NCBI RefSeq assembly: GCF_024834075.1
Contig: NZ_JANUXR010000008.1
Span: forward strand, 1 to 64,000
DNA: 64,000 nt
Direction of reading: 5' to 3'
DNA from: Corynebacterium sp. HS2168-gen11
Lineage (GTDB): Bacteria; Actinomycetota; Actinomycetes; Mycobacteriales; Mycobacteriaceae
Below are positions 7,719-17,049 of the stretch, in pieces. Under the pieces are notes generated by a model. That model was given only the letters and a program-made list of their open reading frames with translations, was not told the origin of the DNA and did no database searches. The position numbers and the translations under genes were made by a program. The first letter of the stretch is position 1, and every line of letters starts with the position of its first letter.

Positions 7719-9236
7719 TTAAGGACGTTGCATCGTGCCAGTTTCTTGCAATCGCTGGTGGAAAGCAAACGCGGTGGCAAGATCATGCGGAGTATGCAAG
7801 GTTCCAGCGCGTTGGGCAGCTGCGAGGGCACGCTGGTAGTACTCCTCAAGCAGTGGGCGGTAATCAGGATGGGCAATCGCGATGATTTTTGGCACGCGCT
7901 GGGTGGGGGCAAGTCCGCGCAGATCAGCGTAACCGTACTCGGTGATGAGCACTTTCACGTCTTGCTCGGTGTGGTCCACATGAGAGACAAATGGAACGAT
8001 CGCAGAAATTGCTCCACCTTTGGCCTCAGATGGCGAAATGAAGGTGGAAATATAGCTATTCCGCGTGAAATCACCAGAGCCACCGATGCCATTCATCATG
8101 CGTGAGCCGGTAACATGCGTGGAGTTCACATTGCCGTAAATATCGGCTTCGATCAGGCCATTCGAGGCAATAATCCCCATCCTCCGAACAACCTCAGGAT
8201 GGTTCGAAATTTGTTGTGGGCGCAGCACAATCGAGCGTCGATAGCGTGCTGCTTCACGGTTCATCTTCTCGGCATATTCAGGCGAGAGCGAAAACGCCGT
8301 TGCCGAAGCAACTGTCATTTTTCCGGCGTCGATAAGATCCAACATGCCGTCTTGGATCACTTCGGTATAGGCTTTAATATTTTCAAACTTCGAGTGCAAC
8401 AACCCTGCTGTCACCGCATTCGGCACATTACCAACACCCGATTGCATAATGTAGCTGTCATAGCGCAACCGACCTGCGGTAACTTCGCCTTCGAGGAATT
8501 CTAAAAAGTGTCCAGCCATACGCTGCGAAGCAGCATCAATCGCCTTAAATGGTGCGTTGCGGTCTGCATGGTGTGTCAGCACAACCGCTACTACTTTATC
8601 CGGATCAATTGAAATATATGGCTGGCCAATGCGTTGTTCAGGAGCAGTCAGCGGAATTGGTTGGCGCTGCGGCAAAGGCGCAATGCGATAGATATCGGCC
8701 ATTCCCTCAAGCTCTAATGATTGCCATTGATTGACTTCGATAATGATCTTTTCGGCGTTATCGAGATATTCCACGCTATTGCCAATCGACGACGACGGCA
8801 CGATATATCCCTCTTCGGTAATACGTACTGCCTCAACGATCGCAACTGTCAGCTTGCCGAAGAATCCTTGTTCCACGAACATGCCAGATTCGGAAAGATG
8901 ATAATCGGCATACAGCGTCTCGCCACGGTTAATACTTGCCCGCAACGTTGGATCGGATTGATATGGTGCGCGGAATCGCAAGGCCTTCGCCTCGGCGAGT
9001 ACACCATCACAGTCAGGCGCGGTGGAAGCACCACTGAAAAGATCAATCTGGAACTCATCACCACGTTCGTGTGCTGCGCGAGCACGATTCGCGATTGCGG
9101 TTGGCAGCTCTTTCGGGTAGCCGGCGCCGGTAAAGCCAGAAATGCCAACTTTGTCGCCATGATGAATAAACTCGGCTGCTTCAGCAGCGGTCATCACCTT
9201 GCTGAAAAGTTTGGCATTGGCAATACGGTCATTCAT
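7719..9236 (-). CDS. actA: Acetyl-CoA hydrolase/CoA transferase (ActA/Cat1 family)
   Basis: The 505-residue protein is a family I CoA transferase of the Ach1/Cat1 type. It exchanges CoA between acetyl-, propionyl- or succinyl-CoA and acetate, so it can activate acetate without ATP. The whole chain matches what I recall of C. glutamicum ActA (Cg2840), including the N-terminal GFTGAGYPK loop and the MQSGVGNVPNAV, LRPQQISNHPEV and VNSTHVTGSRMMNGIGG segments. The ATG at 9236 is preferred over 9302 because of a GAAAGAG ribosome site and the family N-terminus. RamA, also encoded here, regulates acetate genes in this genus. Confidence 0.92.
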   Translation of the reverse strand: MNDRIANAKLFSKVMTAAEAAEFIHHGDKVGISGFTGAGYPKELPTAIANRARAAHERGDEFQIDLFSGASTAPDCDGVLAEAKALRFRAPYQSDPTLRASINRGETLYADYHLSESGMFVEQGFFGKLTVAIVEAVRITEEGYIVPSSSIGNSVEYLDNAEKIIIEVNQWQSLELEGMADIYRIAPLPQRQPIPLTAPEQRIGQPYISIDPDKVVAVVLTHHADRNAPFKAIDAASQRMAGHFLEFLEGEVTAGRLRYDSYIMQSGVGNVPNAVTAGLLHSKFENIKAYTEVIQDGMLDLIDAGKMTVASATAFSLSPEYAEKMNREAARYRRSIVLRPQQISNHPEVVRRMGIIASNGLIEADIYGNVNSTHVTGSRMMNGIGGSGDFTRNSYISTFISPSEAKGGAISAIVPFVSHVDHTEQDVKVLITEYGYADLRGLAPTQRVPKIIAIAHPDYRPLLEEYYQRALAAAQRAGTLHTPHDLATAFAFHQRLQETGTMQRP

Positions 9237-9398
9237 GAATCTACTCTTTCGCTGTCCTTGAACATTCGTGTTGGGGTTGCACTGGGTTACACGGGGTTGC
9301 ACCGTGGCGTCGACAAGCGCAGGAAACGCGATCGGTTTGATGTGTTCACTGGTTGTCCTTACTACGCAAAATCCAACAAACTATGCAAAGATGTTGCT

Positions 9399-10544
9399 GT
9401 GACTCTCAATATCGGAACCATCGCTTTGCAGTCGCCCGTTGTCTTGGCCCCAATGGCTGGCGTGACTAATGTGGCCTTTCGCACGCTGTGTCGTGAGCTT
9501 GAGCAAGAGAAAATCGGCACCGTTTCTGGCTTGTACGTGTGCGAAATGATTACCGCTCGCGCACTGGTCGAACGCAATGAAAAAACCCTGCATATGACTA
9601 CCTTTGGGGAAAATGAGACTCCGCGATCTATGCAGTTGTACACTACCGATCCAGAGTACACCTACAAGGCGGCAAAGATGATTGTCGATGAGAATCTTGC
9701 CGATCATATTGATATGAATTTTGGTTGTCCGGTTCCCAAGGTCACCCGGCGCGGTGGCGGTTCGGCATTGCCGTATAAGCGCAGGTTGTTCGGCAATATT
9801 GTGGCTGCTGCAGTAAAGGCGACCGAAGGTACAGATATTCCTGTGACGGTGAAGTTCCGCGTTGGAATTGATGATGAACATCACACGCATCTTGATGCTG
9901 GACGCATCGCGGTTGAGGAAGGCGCGGCTGCTGTTGCACTGCATGCTCGCACTGCCGCACAGCGTTATTCAGGTCAGGCGAATTGGGATGAGATCGCTCG
10001 GTTGAAACAGCACTTGGCGCACACCGGCATTCCGGTATTAGGCAATGGTGATGTGTTTAAGGCCAGTGACGCGCAGGCCATGATGGATGCCACCGGTTGT
10101 GATGGTGTGGTTGTCGGCCGTGGTTGTTTGGGTCGTCCGTGGTTATTTGCAGCGCTATCTGCCCAGTTGCGTGGCTTGGAGATTCCACCTGAGCCAACGT
10201 TGGGCGAAGTCACCAAGATTATGTTGCGCCACACTGAGTTGTTGATCGCGCACGATGGCGAGCGCAAGGGATGTCAGGATATCCGCAAGCATATGGGCTG
10301 GTATTTACGAGGATTCCCAGTTGGTGGCGAATTGCGGGCACGCTTATCGACGATTACCTCCTTGGCTGATTTGCGTGAGGCATTAGCGCCTTATGCGGAT
10401 TCTCAGGCTGTTGCCGATGATGCGGAAGGCCCACGTGGTCGAAAAGGCTCACCGGCAAAGGTTATTTTGCCTGAGGGCTGGCTCGATGATCCGGAAGATG
10501 CCACGGTGCCAGATGGTGCCGATATCATGCATTCAGGCGGCTAG
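9399..10544 (+). CDS. dus: tRNA-dihydrouridine synthase (DusB-like)
   Basis: This FMN enzyme reduces uridines in tRNA D-loops. The TIM-barrel domain (about 1-310) carries VVLAPMAGVTN, the catalytic-Cys region MNFGCPVPKV, LHARTAAQRYSG and the FMN-phosphate motif GVVVGRGCLGRPWLF. A C-terminal helical region recognises tRNA. The start is inferred to be the GTG at 9399 (VTLNIGTIAL), which gives 381 residues and the usual N-terminus. The frame is open much further upstream only because it lies antisense to actA. It is divergent from actA. Confidence 0.93.
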   Translation: MTLNIGTIALQSPVVLAPMAGVTNVAFRTLCRELEQEKIGTVSGLYVCEMITARALVERNEKTLHMTTFGENETPRSMQLYTTDPEYTYKAAKMIVDENLADHIDMNFGCPVPKVTRRGGGSALPYKRRLFGNIVAAAVKATEGTDIPVTVKFRVGIDDEHHTHLDAGRIAVEEGAAAVALHARTAAQRYSGQANWDEIARLKQHLAHTGIPVLGNGDVFKASDAQAMMDATGCDGVVVGRGCLGRPWLFAALSAQLRGLEIPPEPTLGEVTKIMLRHTELLIAHDGERKGCQDIRKHMGWYLRGFPVGGELRARLSTITSLADLREALAPYADSQAVADDAEGPRGRKGSPAKVILPEGWLDDPEDATVPDGADIMHSGG

Positions 10545-10689
10545 GCTCAAAGGTAACGAAGCCGTAGGCCGCGCTCGAAAATAGCGCGGTCTGGGCAAAG
10601 GCTCGTGCTGCGGCGCACGTAGCTTGGGGTACAGCACCACCTGCAGCACCCCAACGAACGCCGCGCCGGCAAGCAGGAGGAAAAAGCTG

Positions 10690-11523
10690 CTATTCAGACG
10701 CGCGGTAGAGAATATGCTGTTCTGCGATACTAAAGCCCATGCTGGTGTAAAGCTTCACCGCAGGGACGTTGTCGCGTTCAACATACAAAATGATTTCTGT
10801 AGCGCCTTGTTCGCGCAGATGCGTAATTCCAGCTGTCAGGAGCGCTGCGCCGAGTCCCTTGCCACGGGCGGCGTTGCCCAGGCCGACGATATACACCTCG
10901 CCTTGGTGGAAGGTTTCTGCGTCGCCGTATCGTTTCAGCCAGTGGAAGCCAACCAAGGTGTCGTGTTCCCAAAGCAGTAAGACATCTTCTGGCCGATACC
11001 ACGGATTGCTGCGTGTGAGATCAAGCCCTGCTTGATCCCATTTACCCTGCTCTGGGTGCCAGCCAAAGGCCTCTTGATTCACGCGCAGCAGCGCGGCGTC
11101 TATTTCTGGCTGAGGAATATCCGGCATGGTGGTGATGCGATACGGTTGCGGCAACGCGTGTTGCGAAAGTTGCGCCAATTGCTGGCCTGCCAAACACATA
11201 ACCAGTAATTCTCGGGTAATGCTCCAATGCTGTTTCTGAGCAATATGCGCAGCTGCCGGCAAATTACCATGTGCCCAACACGCCGGTACGTTGGCAAGTG
11301 CGGCTTGTCCATAGCCAAGATTTCGATATTGCGGATCAATGGCGAGCTCTGCTACCCCGTCCGGATCTTGCACCAATACCCCGATGAGCTGGTGCTCGTG
11401 CAGAATATGCTGCACTGTGCCAGGGGCCTTGCCAGATAAAATGTGCTCATATCCTTCCGAAATCGCCGCAATCTGATCGTGGTTCAGACATGCTTTCAGC
11501 ACTTGAGCGACGTTTGCATTCAT
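10690..11523 (-). CDS. mshD: Mycothiol acetyltransferase MshD
   Basis: MshD acetylates Cys-GlcN-Ins with acetyl-CoA, the last step of mycothiol synthesis, and is restricted to actinobacteria. The 277-residue protein has two tandem GNAT domains. The C-terminal one is clearest, with the acetyl-CoA loop GNAARGKGLGAALL and ending LYVERDNVPAVKLYTSMGF. Starts at 11523 and 11529 (ATG-AAC-ATG) are both possible. The inner one is chosen because GGGA is then nine bases away. It is convergent with dus and divergent from the DUF2993 gene. Confidence 0.92.
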   Translation of the reverse strand: MNANVAQVLKACLNHDQIAAISEGYEHILSGKAPGTVQHILHEHQLIGVLVQDPDGVAELAIDPQYRNLGYGQAALANVPACWAHGNLPAAAHIAQKQHWSITRELLVMCLAGQQLAQLSQHALPQPYRITTMPDIPQPEIDAALLRVNQEAFGWHPEQGKWDQAGLDLTRSNPWYRPEDVLLLWEHDTLVGFHWLKRYGDAETFHQGEVYIVGLGNAARGKGLGAALLTAGITHLREQGATEIILYVERDNVPAVKLYTSMGFSIAEQHILYRASE

Positions 11524-11542
11524 GTTCATAATTCCCAGCCTA

Positions 11543-12337
11543 ATGATTTTCTGCAATGATAGACATGTGCGCGTACGACAACGAGGAATACAGGTGGCGA
11601 TCGGATCGCTGGTGACTCTACTCGGCCTTGGCTGGGTTGGCGATACGGCCCTTGCCGCGCGCAGTGAATCGTTACTCGCGAATCGCGTCGCCGCCGCTTA
11701 CGATCTCCCAGTCGTACCAGAAACATATATCGGCGGTTTCCCTTTTGCCGAAAACTTTTTCTCCCACAACATCCCTGATATGTATGTTTCAGTCACTGAT
11801 GTCGAGCTTCCACGCTGGGGACTAGTACGCATGCACGCGTCTTTACAAGACGTCGCGATTTCTCGTGATGGCTTATTTACAGGCGATATCGATCGCACCA
11901 GGGCTGCCTTACTGACAACTGGTGTGTCCTTGGATGCGGTGAGCGTCGGCAAGCAGCTGGGAATGACGGATCTTGATATTGCGCATCCCTATGATATTTC
12001 TCCGAAAGGCGGTGCTGCGAGTGAAGTGCGCTTGACCGGTACACCTGCGAACACGAGCAAGCCAATCAGCGTGATCGCAGAATTGCGACTGGTCAATGAT
12101 CATTTTTATCTGCGCCCAATCAGTATTGCCAATCGCGGCGCACAAGAGCTTGACGACGCTGCCATCTTCACAGCGTTCTCGCTCGATTTCCCAACCCAAG
12201 AATTGGGTTTGCCAGGCCAAGTGTCATTGGTAAGCGTAGGCGGTGGAAGTTTGTATTTCCAGGTCAAAGAACGCAATGTGACAGTACACATATCGCAACT
12301 TTTCGCCCCACTTCACATGCAGCAGGAGCAGACGTAA
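11543..12337 (+). CDS. DUF2993 (LmeA-like) envelope protein
   Basis: The protein has a short basic N-terminus and one hydrophobic segment (GIQVAIGSLVTLLGLGWVG, an uncleaved anchor or signal peptide), followed by a DUF2993 domain (about 45-240). Mycobacterial LmeA of this family is a periplasmic mannosidase needed for lipomannan maturation; other members bind phospholipid. Function here is inferred only from the family. The ATG at 11543 gives 264 residues. Its promoter must overlap the start of divergent mshD. Confidence 0.75.
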   Translation: MIFCNDRHVRVRQRGIQVAIGSLVTLLGLGWVGDTALAARSESLLANRVAAAYDLPVVPETYIGGFPFAENFFSHNIPDMYVSVTDVELPRWGLVRMHASLQDVAISRDGLFTGDIDRTRAALLTTGVSLDAVSVGKQLGMTDLDIAHPYDISPKGGAASEVRLTGTPANTSKPISVIAELRLVNDHFYLRPISIANRGAQELDDAAIFTAFSLDFPTQELGLPGQVSLVSVGGGSLYFQVKERNVTVHISQLFAPLHMQQEQT

Positions 12338-12428
12338 GCCGCCGCTACGCTTCAGCCACAATCGTGCAACCTGTGCTCAAGTGTGTCGATCGAACTTACA
12401 GTTCATCCCGCGCCATGCTTGCTACTAG

Positions 12429-13466
12429 CTACAGACGCAGCGAAAAGAAGCTGAACAATAAGCGAAGTATGGATCGTGGCGTGGTCGCAACTGGTTTCGT
12501 TGGGCTAAAAACTTCAATGGCATCAGCAACGGCCCGCATGTGGACATCTTGGTATTCGCCGGCATATTCGCCATCGATTTGGAACTGATGCGCACGATCG
12601 CAATGGATCTTGATTTCAAAGGCATCATCGAACGCATACGTTGAGCTTGACACCCAGTTTGCCAACCAGCTAGGTAAGTTCATACCAAACATTTGCAACG
12701 CGGCAAACAATCCCACCACACCATCAAAGGTTTCAATGCCAAACAAACTCAAGCCAACGTCAAAGGAGTTTCGTGGGTTGGTGACCATCGGCAATGGCCC
12801 GAAGAAGGTCCACGGATTCGTATTCGAGACCATCAATAATGGCATGCGACGATGCTTGGAAACTCTGCCCTGTGCATCGGTTGCAGTAACAGCAATTCGT
12901 GGTGGATGCGCATCTATGGTTTTCAAAGCCTGCAAACTTAAGCGCATATAGCGCAAGGGAGTCGCTGCGAACCCTTGACGTCGCACACGCTCCATACGCG
13001 CGATGACCTCTGCATCTAACCCGAATCCAGCGTTCACGGCGAACCAGCCTTCATTCCAACGTCCAAGATCAATTCGGCGGCGGAGATTTGCCACAAGAGT
13101 CTCGACAAGGACGTCAACAGCTTGTTGTGGTTCAGAGGGGAAACCTAACGCGCGAGCACACACATTGGCAGAACCAGTGGGAATTAATGCCAATGCTGGA
13201 ATATCTGCATAGTGCGGCACGGTGTCGTGGTTGCCAAGTAAGCCATTGATGACTTCGTTAATCGTGCCATCGCCACCAACGACGATCACAATATCGTAAT
13301 CAGCACGGGTTAAGCCCTGGCACATGTTCCGGGCATGGCCTGCATAATGGGTAAATTGGGCGCGCAGGTGAAGTCCTGGCACACTGCGCAATTTTGGAAT
13401 AATAGCGCTGAACAACTCAGGGGTTTGAGTCGTAGAGTTCGGATTTGAGATCAAGAGCGCTTTCAC
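12429..13466 (-). CDS. Diacylglycerol kinase family lipid kinase
   Basis: The 345-residue protein has the DAGK catalytic domain with GGDGTINEVINGL (about residue 58) and PTGSANVCARALG (about 95). The C-terminal half is the beta-sandwich domain of this family (IDGEYAG near 315). Such proteins phosphorylate diacylglycerol or related lipids; actinobacterial members are linked to phosphatidylinositol-type lipids. The GTG at 13466 (VKALLISNPNSTTQ) fits the family N-terminus. It is divergent from the nitrobindin gene across only 75 bases. Confidence 0.88.
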   Translation of the reverse strand: MKALLISNPNSTTQTPELFSAIIPKLRSVPGLHLRAQFTHYAGHARNMCQGLTRADYDIVIVVGGDGTINEVINGLLGNHDTVPHYADIPALALIPTGSANVCARALGFPSEPQQAVDVLVETLVANLRRRIDLGRWNEGWFAVNAGFGLDAEVIARMERVRRQGFAATPLRYMRLSLQALKTIDAHPPRIAVTATDAQGRVSKHRRMPLLMVSNTNPWTFFGPLPMVTNPRNSFDVGLSLFGIETFDGVVGLFAALQMFGMNLPSWLANWVSSSTYAFDDAFEIKIHCDRAHQFQIDGEYAGEYQDVHMRAVADAIEVFSPTKPVATTPRSILRLLFSFFSLRL

Positions 13467-13541
13467 ATTGACTAAGCTTAGTGGGAGATTTCTATTTTCT
13501 AGGAATACTGGCAGAAAACTTCTTTGGTAGTCTGAATAGCT

Positions 13542-14174
13542 ATGACTGAACAACAACCTATTTCGCTGTCTGGATCAGAAGCTGTCGATCGTGCCGCTGA
13601 ACAATGGAAAGAAAGCGCACACCGGAATATTCCGGGTCTGGGCGATCTGCCAGTTGTCGATGACACCGCTAATCTACGCGAAGGCCCAAATCTGCATGAT
13701 GGTCTGCTCGCATTATTGCCATTAGTTGGCGTATGGCGCGGTACTGGTCAAGCAATCGACGATAACGGCGATGCATATTCCTTTGGCCAACAACTCATTT
13801 TTGCGCACGACGGCGAGAATTATCTCACCTATGAGTCACGCACGTGGCGCATTGCGGATAATGGTGAGGTTGCCGAGTTAGGTGAGCGTGAAACTGGTTT
13901 CTGGCGCATTAATCTGCAAGATGAAATTGAAGTTGTTGCAGCGCTTTCTTCTGGTGCGGTAGAGATTTTCTACGGCAATCCGATGAACGAGCGCGCATGG
14001 CAACTGGAATCCGCTTCTACAATGGTGACCGCTACCGGCCCTGCTGCACTCGGCGCTGGCAAGCGCCTCTACGGCTTAATGCCGAATAATAACTTAGGCT
14101 GGGTTGATGAGCGTCTGATCAATGGCGAACTCACCCCACGGATGTCTGCTGAACTCACACGTGTGATTGGCTAA
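13542..14174 (+). CDS. Nitrobindin / FABP-like heme-binding protein
   Basis: The protein contains the nitrobindin beta-barrel (THAP4-like) with the signature GVWRGTG (about residues 65-71) and GERETGFWRI. Characterised members bind ferric heme and isomerise peroxynitrite to nitrate. The 210 residues include an extra N-terminal tail of about 55 residues that is usual in actinobacteria. There is no obvious ribosome site, so a leaderless transcript is possible. Followed by a strong terminator. Confidence 0.85.
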   Translation: MTEQQPISLSGSEAVDRAAEQWKESAHRNIPGLGDLPVVDDTANLREGPNLHDGLLALLPLVGVWRGTGQAIDDNGDAYSFGQQLIFAHDGENYLTYESRTWRIADNGEVAELGERETGFWRINLQDEIEVVAALSSGAVEIFYGNPMNERAWQLESASTMVTATGPAALGAGKRLYGLMPNNNLGWVDERLINGELTPRMSAELTRVIG

Positions 14175-14186
14175 GAATTTCATTCA

Positions 14187-14224
14187 ATATGCCTCAACCG
14201 AATTGCGATTTGGTTGAGGCATAT
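14187..14224 (+). terminator. Terminator after the nitrobindin gene
   Basis: ATATGCCTCAACC (14187-14199) is perfectly complementary to 14212-14224, and TTTGTAT follows. The A-rich left side makes it partly bidirectional for the convergent pabC. Confidence 0.82.
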
Positions 14225-14488
14225 TTGTATCTGTGGTGTTGAGTGGATGCGGGGATGGCTGGCAGTGCGCGAACAGCGGCGCTAATGGCGAGCTTAGGTG
14301 AGTGACGGCACGAGGATGGCGGCATGGCAGCTACGCGAGAGACGACGACACACCCGGCGTCGGCAAGCAATGCACAGAGCAACAGAGCCTGCCAAACGCA
14401 GGCCGCAACGGCACAACCTGCTCGCACAGCAATGCGTGCCATATTTGCCAAGTGCGGCTTCACACTCTATTCCAGCGCTACAGCAAAC
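14225..14488. other. Gene-free convergent spacer
   Basis: GC-rich sequence between the nitrobindin and pabC gene ends. The only structure seen is one minus-strand member of the GCTTnnCGACGC family (14357-14368), in the longer form GCATTGCTTGCCGACGC. Confidence 0.4.
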
Positions 14489-15385
14489 CTATTCTTCATG
14501 CCCAAGTGCACGAGCGATCAAGGCATGAATCTCTGCTTCATTTTCTGGTTTCGGTAGCTTCTTGCCATCTATGGCGGTAATACGTGCTGCCATACGCACC
14601 GATGACACCAGCCATACGCTATCTGCTTTGCTCAGGTCGTCCAGAGTGAGATCTTTTTGCTTACACCGCCAGCCTTGTGCTGTTGCATACTCAAAAATCG
14701 CGGCTTGGGTTGTTCCTGCCAAAATTCCTTTGCCAGAAATTGGTGTGCGGATCTTATTTCCCTTAATACTGATAACGGTTGACGTAGCACCTTCTAACAC
14801 CCGCTCGCCTTCAACATACAAAACATCGTCAAAGCCGTGCCGTTTCGCCCAGCGCAGTGCCGCCATTGTGGCTGCATAACTTAATGTTTTTGCACCCATC
14901 GTCAGCCACGGAACATCCGCTTGCGCATCCACATGATAGCCGCGTGGACTTGTCATCACTGCCACCCCATGTTCGCGTTGGGCGAAGATGTGCTCCCCTA
15001 CCGCTTTCACAGTGAGCCAGGCACTTGGGATTCCGGTTGATTCGCGCCCTCGACTTAATGTCCATACCACCATGGCATCTGGTATTTCTGGCAAAGATTT
15101 CATCTGCTCATGCCACATTTGGACTGCTTCTTGTGTGGCACGTTGCCAGTCTTTTTCAATCGGGCTTAGTAATTCCAACATTTCCGCAGATGCGGCAAAG
15201 CGTTGGAAATGACGTGCAAAATTCGCCACGCTCCCATTTCGCAGCAATAAAGTTTCAAATACTCCATCGCCGCGAGTCACAGCCGCGTCGTCAGCAAAAA
15301 GCAGCGGTAAGCTTGGGTTGTGATTGCGGATAGAGCCACCAAAAGGCTCAATGCCAATAACAATGGGAGTAGGTTTTAGCGCCAT
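14489..15385 (-). CDS. pabC: Aminodeoxychorismate lyase (PabC), class IV aminotransferase fold
   Basis: The 298-residue PLP enzyme of fold type IV releases 4-aminobenzoate and pyruvate from aminodeoxychorismate for folate synthesis. It shows the GDGVFETLLLRNG strand, the PLP lysine region GAKTLSYAATMAALRWAK, and EGATSTVISIKG with the GILAGTTQAAIFE loop. A branched-chain aminotransferase is the alternative, but the short length and the neighbouring folate-binding YgfZ gene favour PabC. Divergent from ygfZ. Confidence 0.83.
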   Translation of the reverse strand: MALKPTPIVIGIEPFGGSIRNHNPSLPLLFADDAAVTRGDGVFETLLLRNGSVANFARHFQRFAASAEMLELLSPIEKDWQRATQEAVQMWHEQMKSLPEIPDAMVVWTLSRGRESTGIPSAWLTVKAVGEHIFAQREHGVAVMTSPRGYHVDAQADVPWLTMGAKTLSYAATMAALRWAKRHGFDDVLYVEGERVLEGATSTVISIKGNKIRTPISGKGILAGTTQAAIFEYATAQGWRCKQKDLTLDDLSKADSVWLVSSVRMAARITAIDGKKLPKPENEAEIHALIARALGHEE

Positions 15386-15417
15386 AGTTTTAACAATAAT
15401 CGCTACGATGGTGTTTT

Positions 15418-16428
15418 ATGATGCTTTCTTCCGTACTTCTTTCTCTCCCCGGCGCCGCAGAAGCTCCAGATGCTGATCCCTTTTACCGTGGCGTAGCGTG
15501 GCATTATGGCAATCCATTAGGGGAACAGCGACATTTAGCCACGCGTGCGTTCGTCGATCGCTCCCATCGAAAAGTGATCAAAGTCTCAGGCCCAGATGCG
15601 CGTTCGTTCTTAAATAATTTGCTGAGTCAAAAGATTCACGAACCCATAACCTTTAGCCAAGCCCTGAATTTAGATATGCAAGGCCATATTTTGCATCTGG
15701 TGGATCTCACCGTCACTGAGGATGCGATTTACTTGGATACGACTGCAGATACTTCGGAAAGTTTGCTGGAATATCTCACCAAAATGATTTTCTGGTCTGA
15801 GGTGACCATCGAAGAACCTGAACTTCGGATCCTCAGCGTTTTTGGTGGTTATGATGGCCCACTGCTCGCCCGGGAAGCATTCCATGGGCGGGTGGATGTA
15901 TTCGTTCCAACCGATTCCCTCTTAGAAGTTGCGCGGAAGCTTCTCGACGCCGGCTATCAACCAGTTGGCTTAATGGCATACGAAGCCTGGCGAGTTGGGA
16001 ATCTGCAGCCAGAAATTTACGATTTTGATGCAAAATCACTTCCGCATGAATCTGCTCGAATGATCACACAAGCCGTGCATTTGAATAAGGGCTGCTATCG
16101 CGGCCAGGAAACTGTGGCGCGAGTTGAAAATCTCGGGCGTTCGCCCAGAGTACAGGTGTTATTTCACCTTGATGGATCCGCTCCGGAACAGCCTGCATAT
16201 GGTGCCGAGATTACTGCCGGGAGCCGAGTTGTAGGCCGGCTTGGGACTGTTGTGCACGATATGGATTATGGTCCAATTGCACTTGGTTGTGTCAAACGCA
16301 GTGCGTTAACTACGCAATTGCACGTTGGCAATGTATCCTTAGCCATTGATCCAGAATCCCTTCCAGTTGAGAACACGACTCAGGCGGGGAAGGCTGCGAT
16401 TCAACGTTTCAAAGGTCTAAACCCCTAA
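15418..16428 (+). CDS. ygfZ: Folate-binding YgfZ/GcvT-domain protein
   Basis: The 336-residue protein has a GcvT-like fold. The family signature K-G-C-Y-x-G-Q-E is present as NKGCYRGQE near residue 222, including the conserved Cys. YgfZ-type proteins use tetrahydrofolate to help repair or assemble Fe-S clusters in enzymes such as MiaB. The adjacent ATG codons at 15418 and 15421 are both possible starts. Divergent from pabC across 32 bases. Confidence 0.9.
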   Translation: MMLSSVLLSLPGAAEAPDADPFYRGVAWHYGNPLGEQRHLATRAFVDRSHRKVIKVSGPDARSFLNNLLSQKIHEPITFSQALNLDMQGHILHLVDLTVTEDAIYLDTTADTSESLLEYLTKMIFWSEVTIEEPELRILSVFGGYDGPLLAREAFHGRVDVFVPTDSLLEVARKLLDAGYQPVGLMAYEAWRVGNLQPEIYDFDAKSLPHESARMITQAVHLNKGCYRGQETVARVENLGRSPRVQVLFHLDGSAPEQPAYGAEITAGSRVVGRLGTVVHDMDYGPIALGCVKRSALTTQLHVGNVSLAIDPESLPVENTTQAGKAAIQRFKGLNP

Positions 16429-16613
16429 AAGGGGTACGCAAGATCAGATACTGCCGTGTTTTGCCGCGAATTTATCAAGGTCAGACACTCAGTGCGACAA
16501 ACTGTAGCAAAACCCGCTATTCTGTTCTACAGGATAAATTATTTTGAAAGCCAATGGGACGACCCCCATCCCCGGGGGATTATTGTTCCGCTAAGTACCA
16601 AGGGGGTCATACC

Positions 16614-16796
16614 ATGGGTCGAGGACGCGCGAAGGCAAAGCAGACCAAGGTTGCACGCCAGCTGAAGTACAATACGCCAAATATGGATCTGGACTCGCTG
16701 CAGCGCGAGCTGGCCGGCGAAAAGTCCACCAGCAGTCAGGAAAACAACTACGACGAGCTTTATGCGGACTACCAAGAATGGTCAGAAGAGGATTAA
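16614..16796 (+). CDS. DUF3073 small protein
   Basis: The 60-residue protein begins MGRGRAKAKQTKVARQLKY, the fixed N-terminus of actinobacterial DUF3073, and ends in an acidic tail (YQEWSEED). Function is unknown. The basic head and acidic tail suggest nucleic acid or ribosome association, which is inference only. The internal ATG is chosen over the longer frame by family match; CCAAGGGGG upstream may be the ribosome site. Confidence 0.9.
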   Translation: MGRGRAKAKQTKVARQLKYNTPNMDLDSLQRELAGEKSTSSQENNYDELYADYQEWSEED

Positions 16797-16852
16797 TCTT
16801 CTCAAAACTCGTACGTTTCTAAGCTCGATCTAACGTACCTATTCTTTGGCTG

Positions 16853-16898
16853 ACCCCGCCTCATACTGATGCGATATATAAACAGTACGAGACGGGGT
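16853..16898 (+). terminator. Terminator of the DUF3073 gene
   Basis: A 16-bp stem with two mismatches (16853-16868 with 16883-16898) is followed by TTTTCG. Confidence 0.8.
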
Positions 16899-16970
16899 TT
16901 TCGTTGTACCGTCGTATAGCAACGACGACTCATAGCGATTGCTAAAGCCGGCCAGCTTCCATGCACATAC

Positions 16971-17006
16971 AAAAGATCCCTTTGCACCGGTGCAAAGGGA
17001 TCTTTT
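16971..17006. terminator. 36-bp perfect palindrome, bidirectional terminator
   Basis: AAAAGATCCCTTTGCACC is followed immediately by its exact reverse complement, with no unpaired loop. A/T runs at both ends give terminator signals in both directions. It serves the end of purM on the minus strand. Confidence 0.8.
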
Positions 17007-17049
17007 GTACGTTCAGCCGTTATATGCCTACAGCTTTAATGGTTGTGTG

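Noticed and set aside
8721..9398. Long upstream extension of the dus reading frame
   Set aside because: The frame is open only because it is antisense to actA. The family N-terminus and a GTG start are at 9399.
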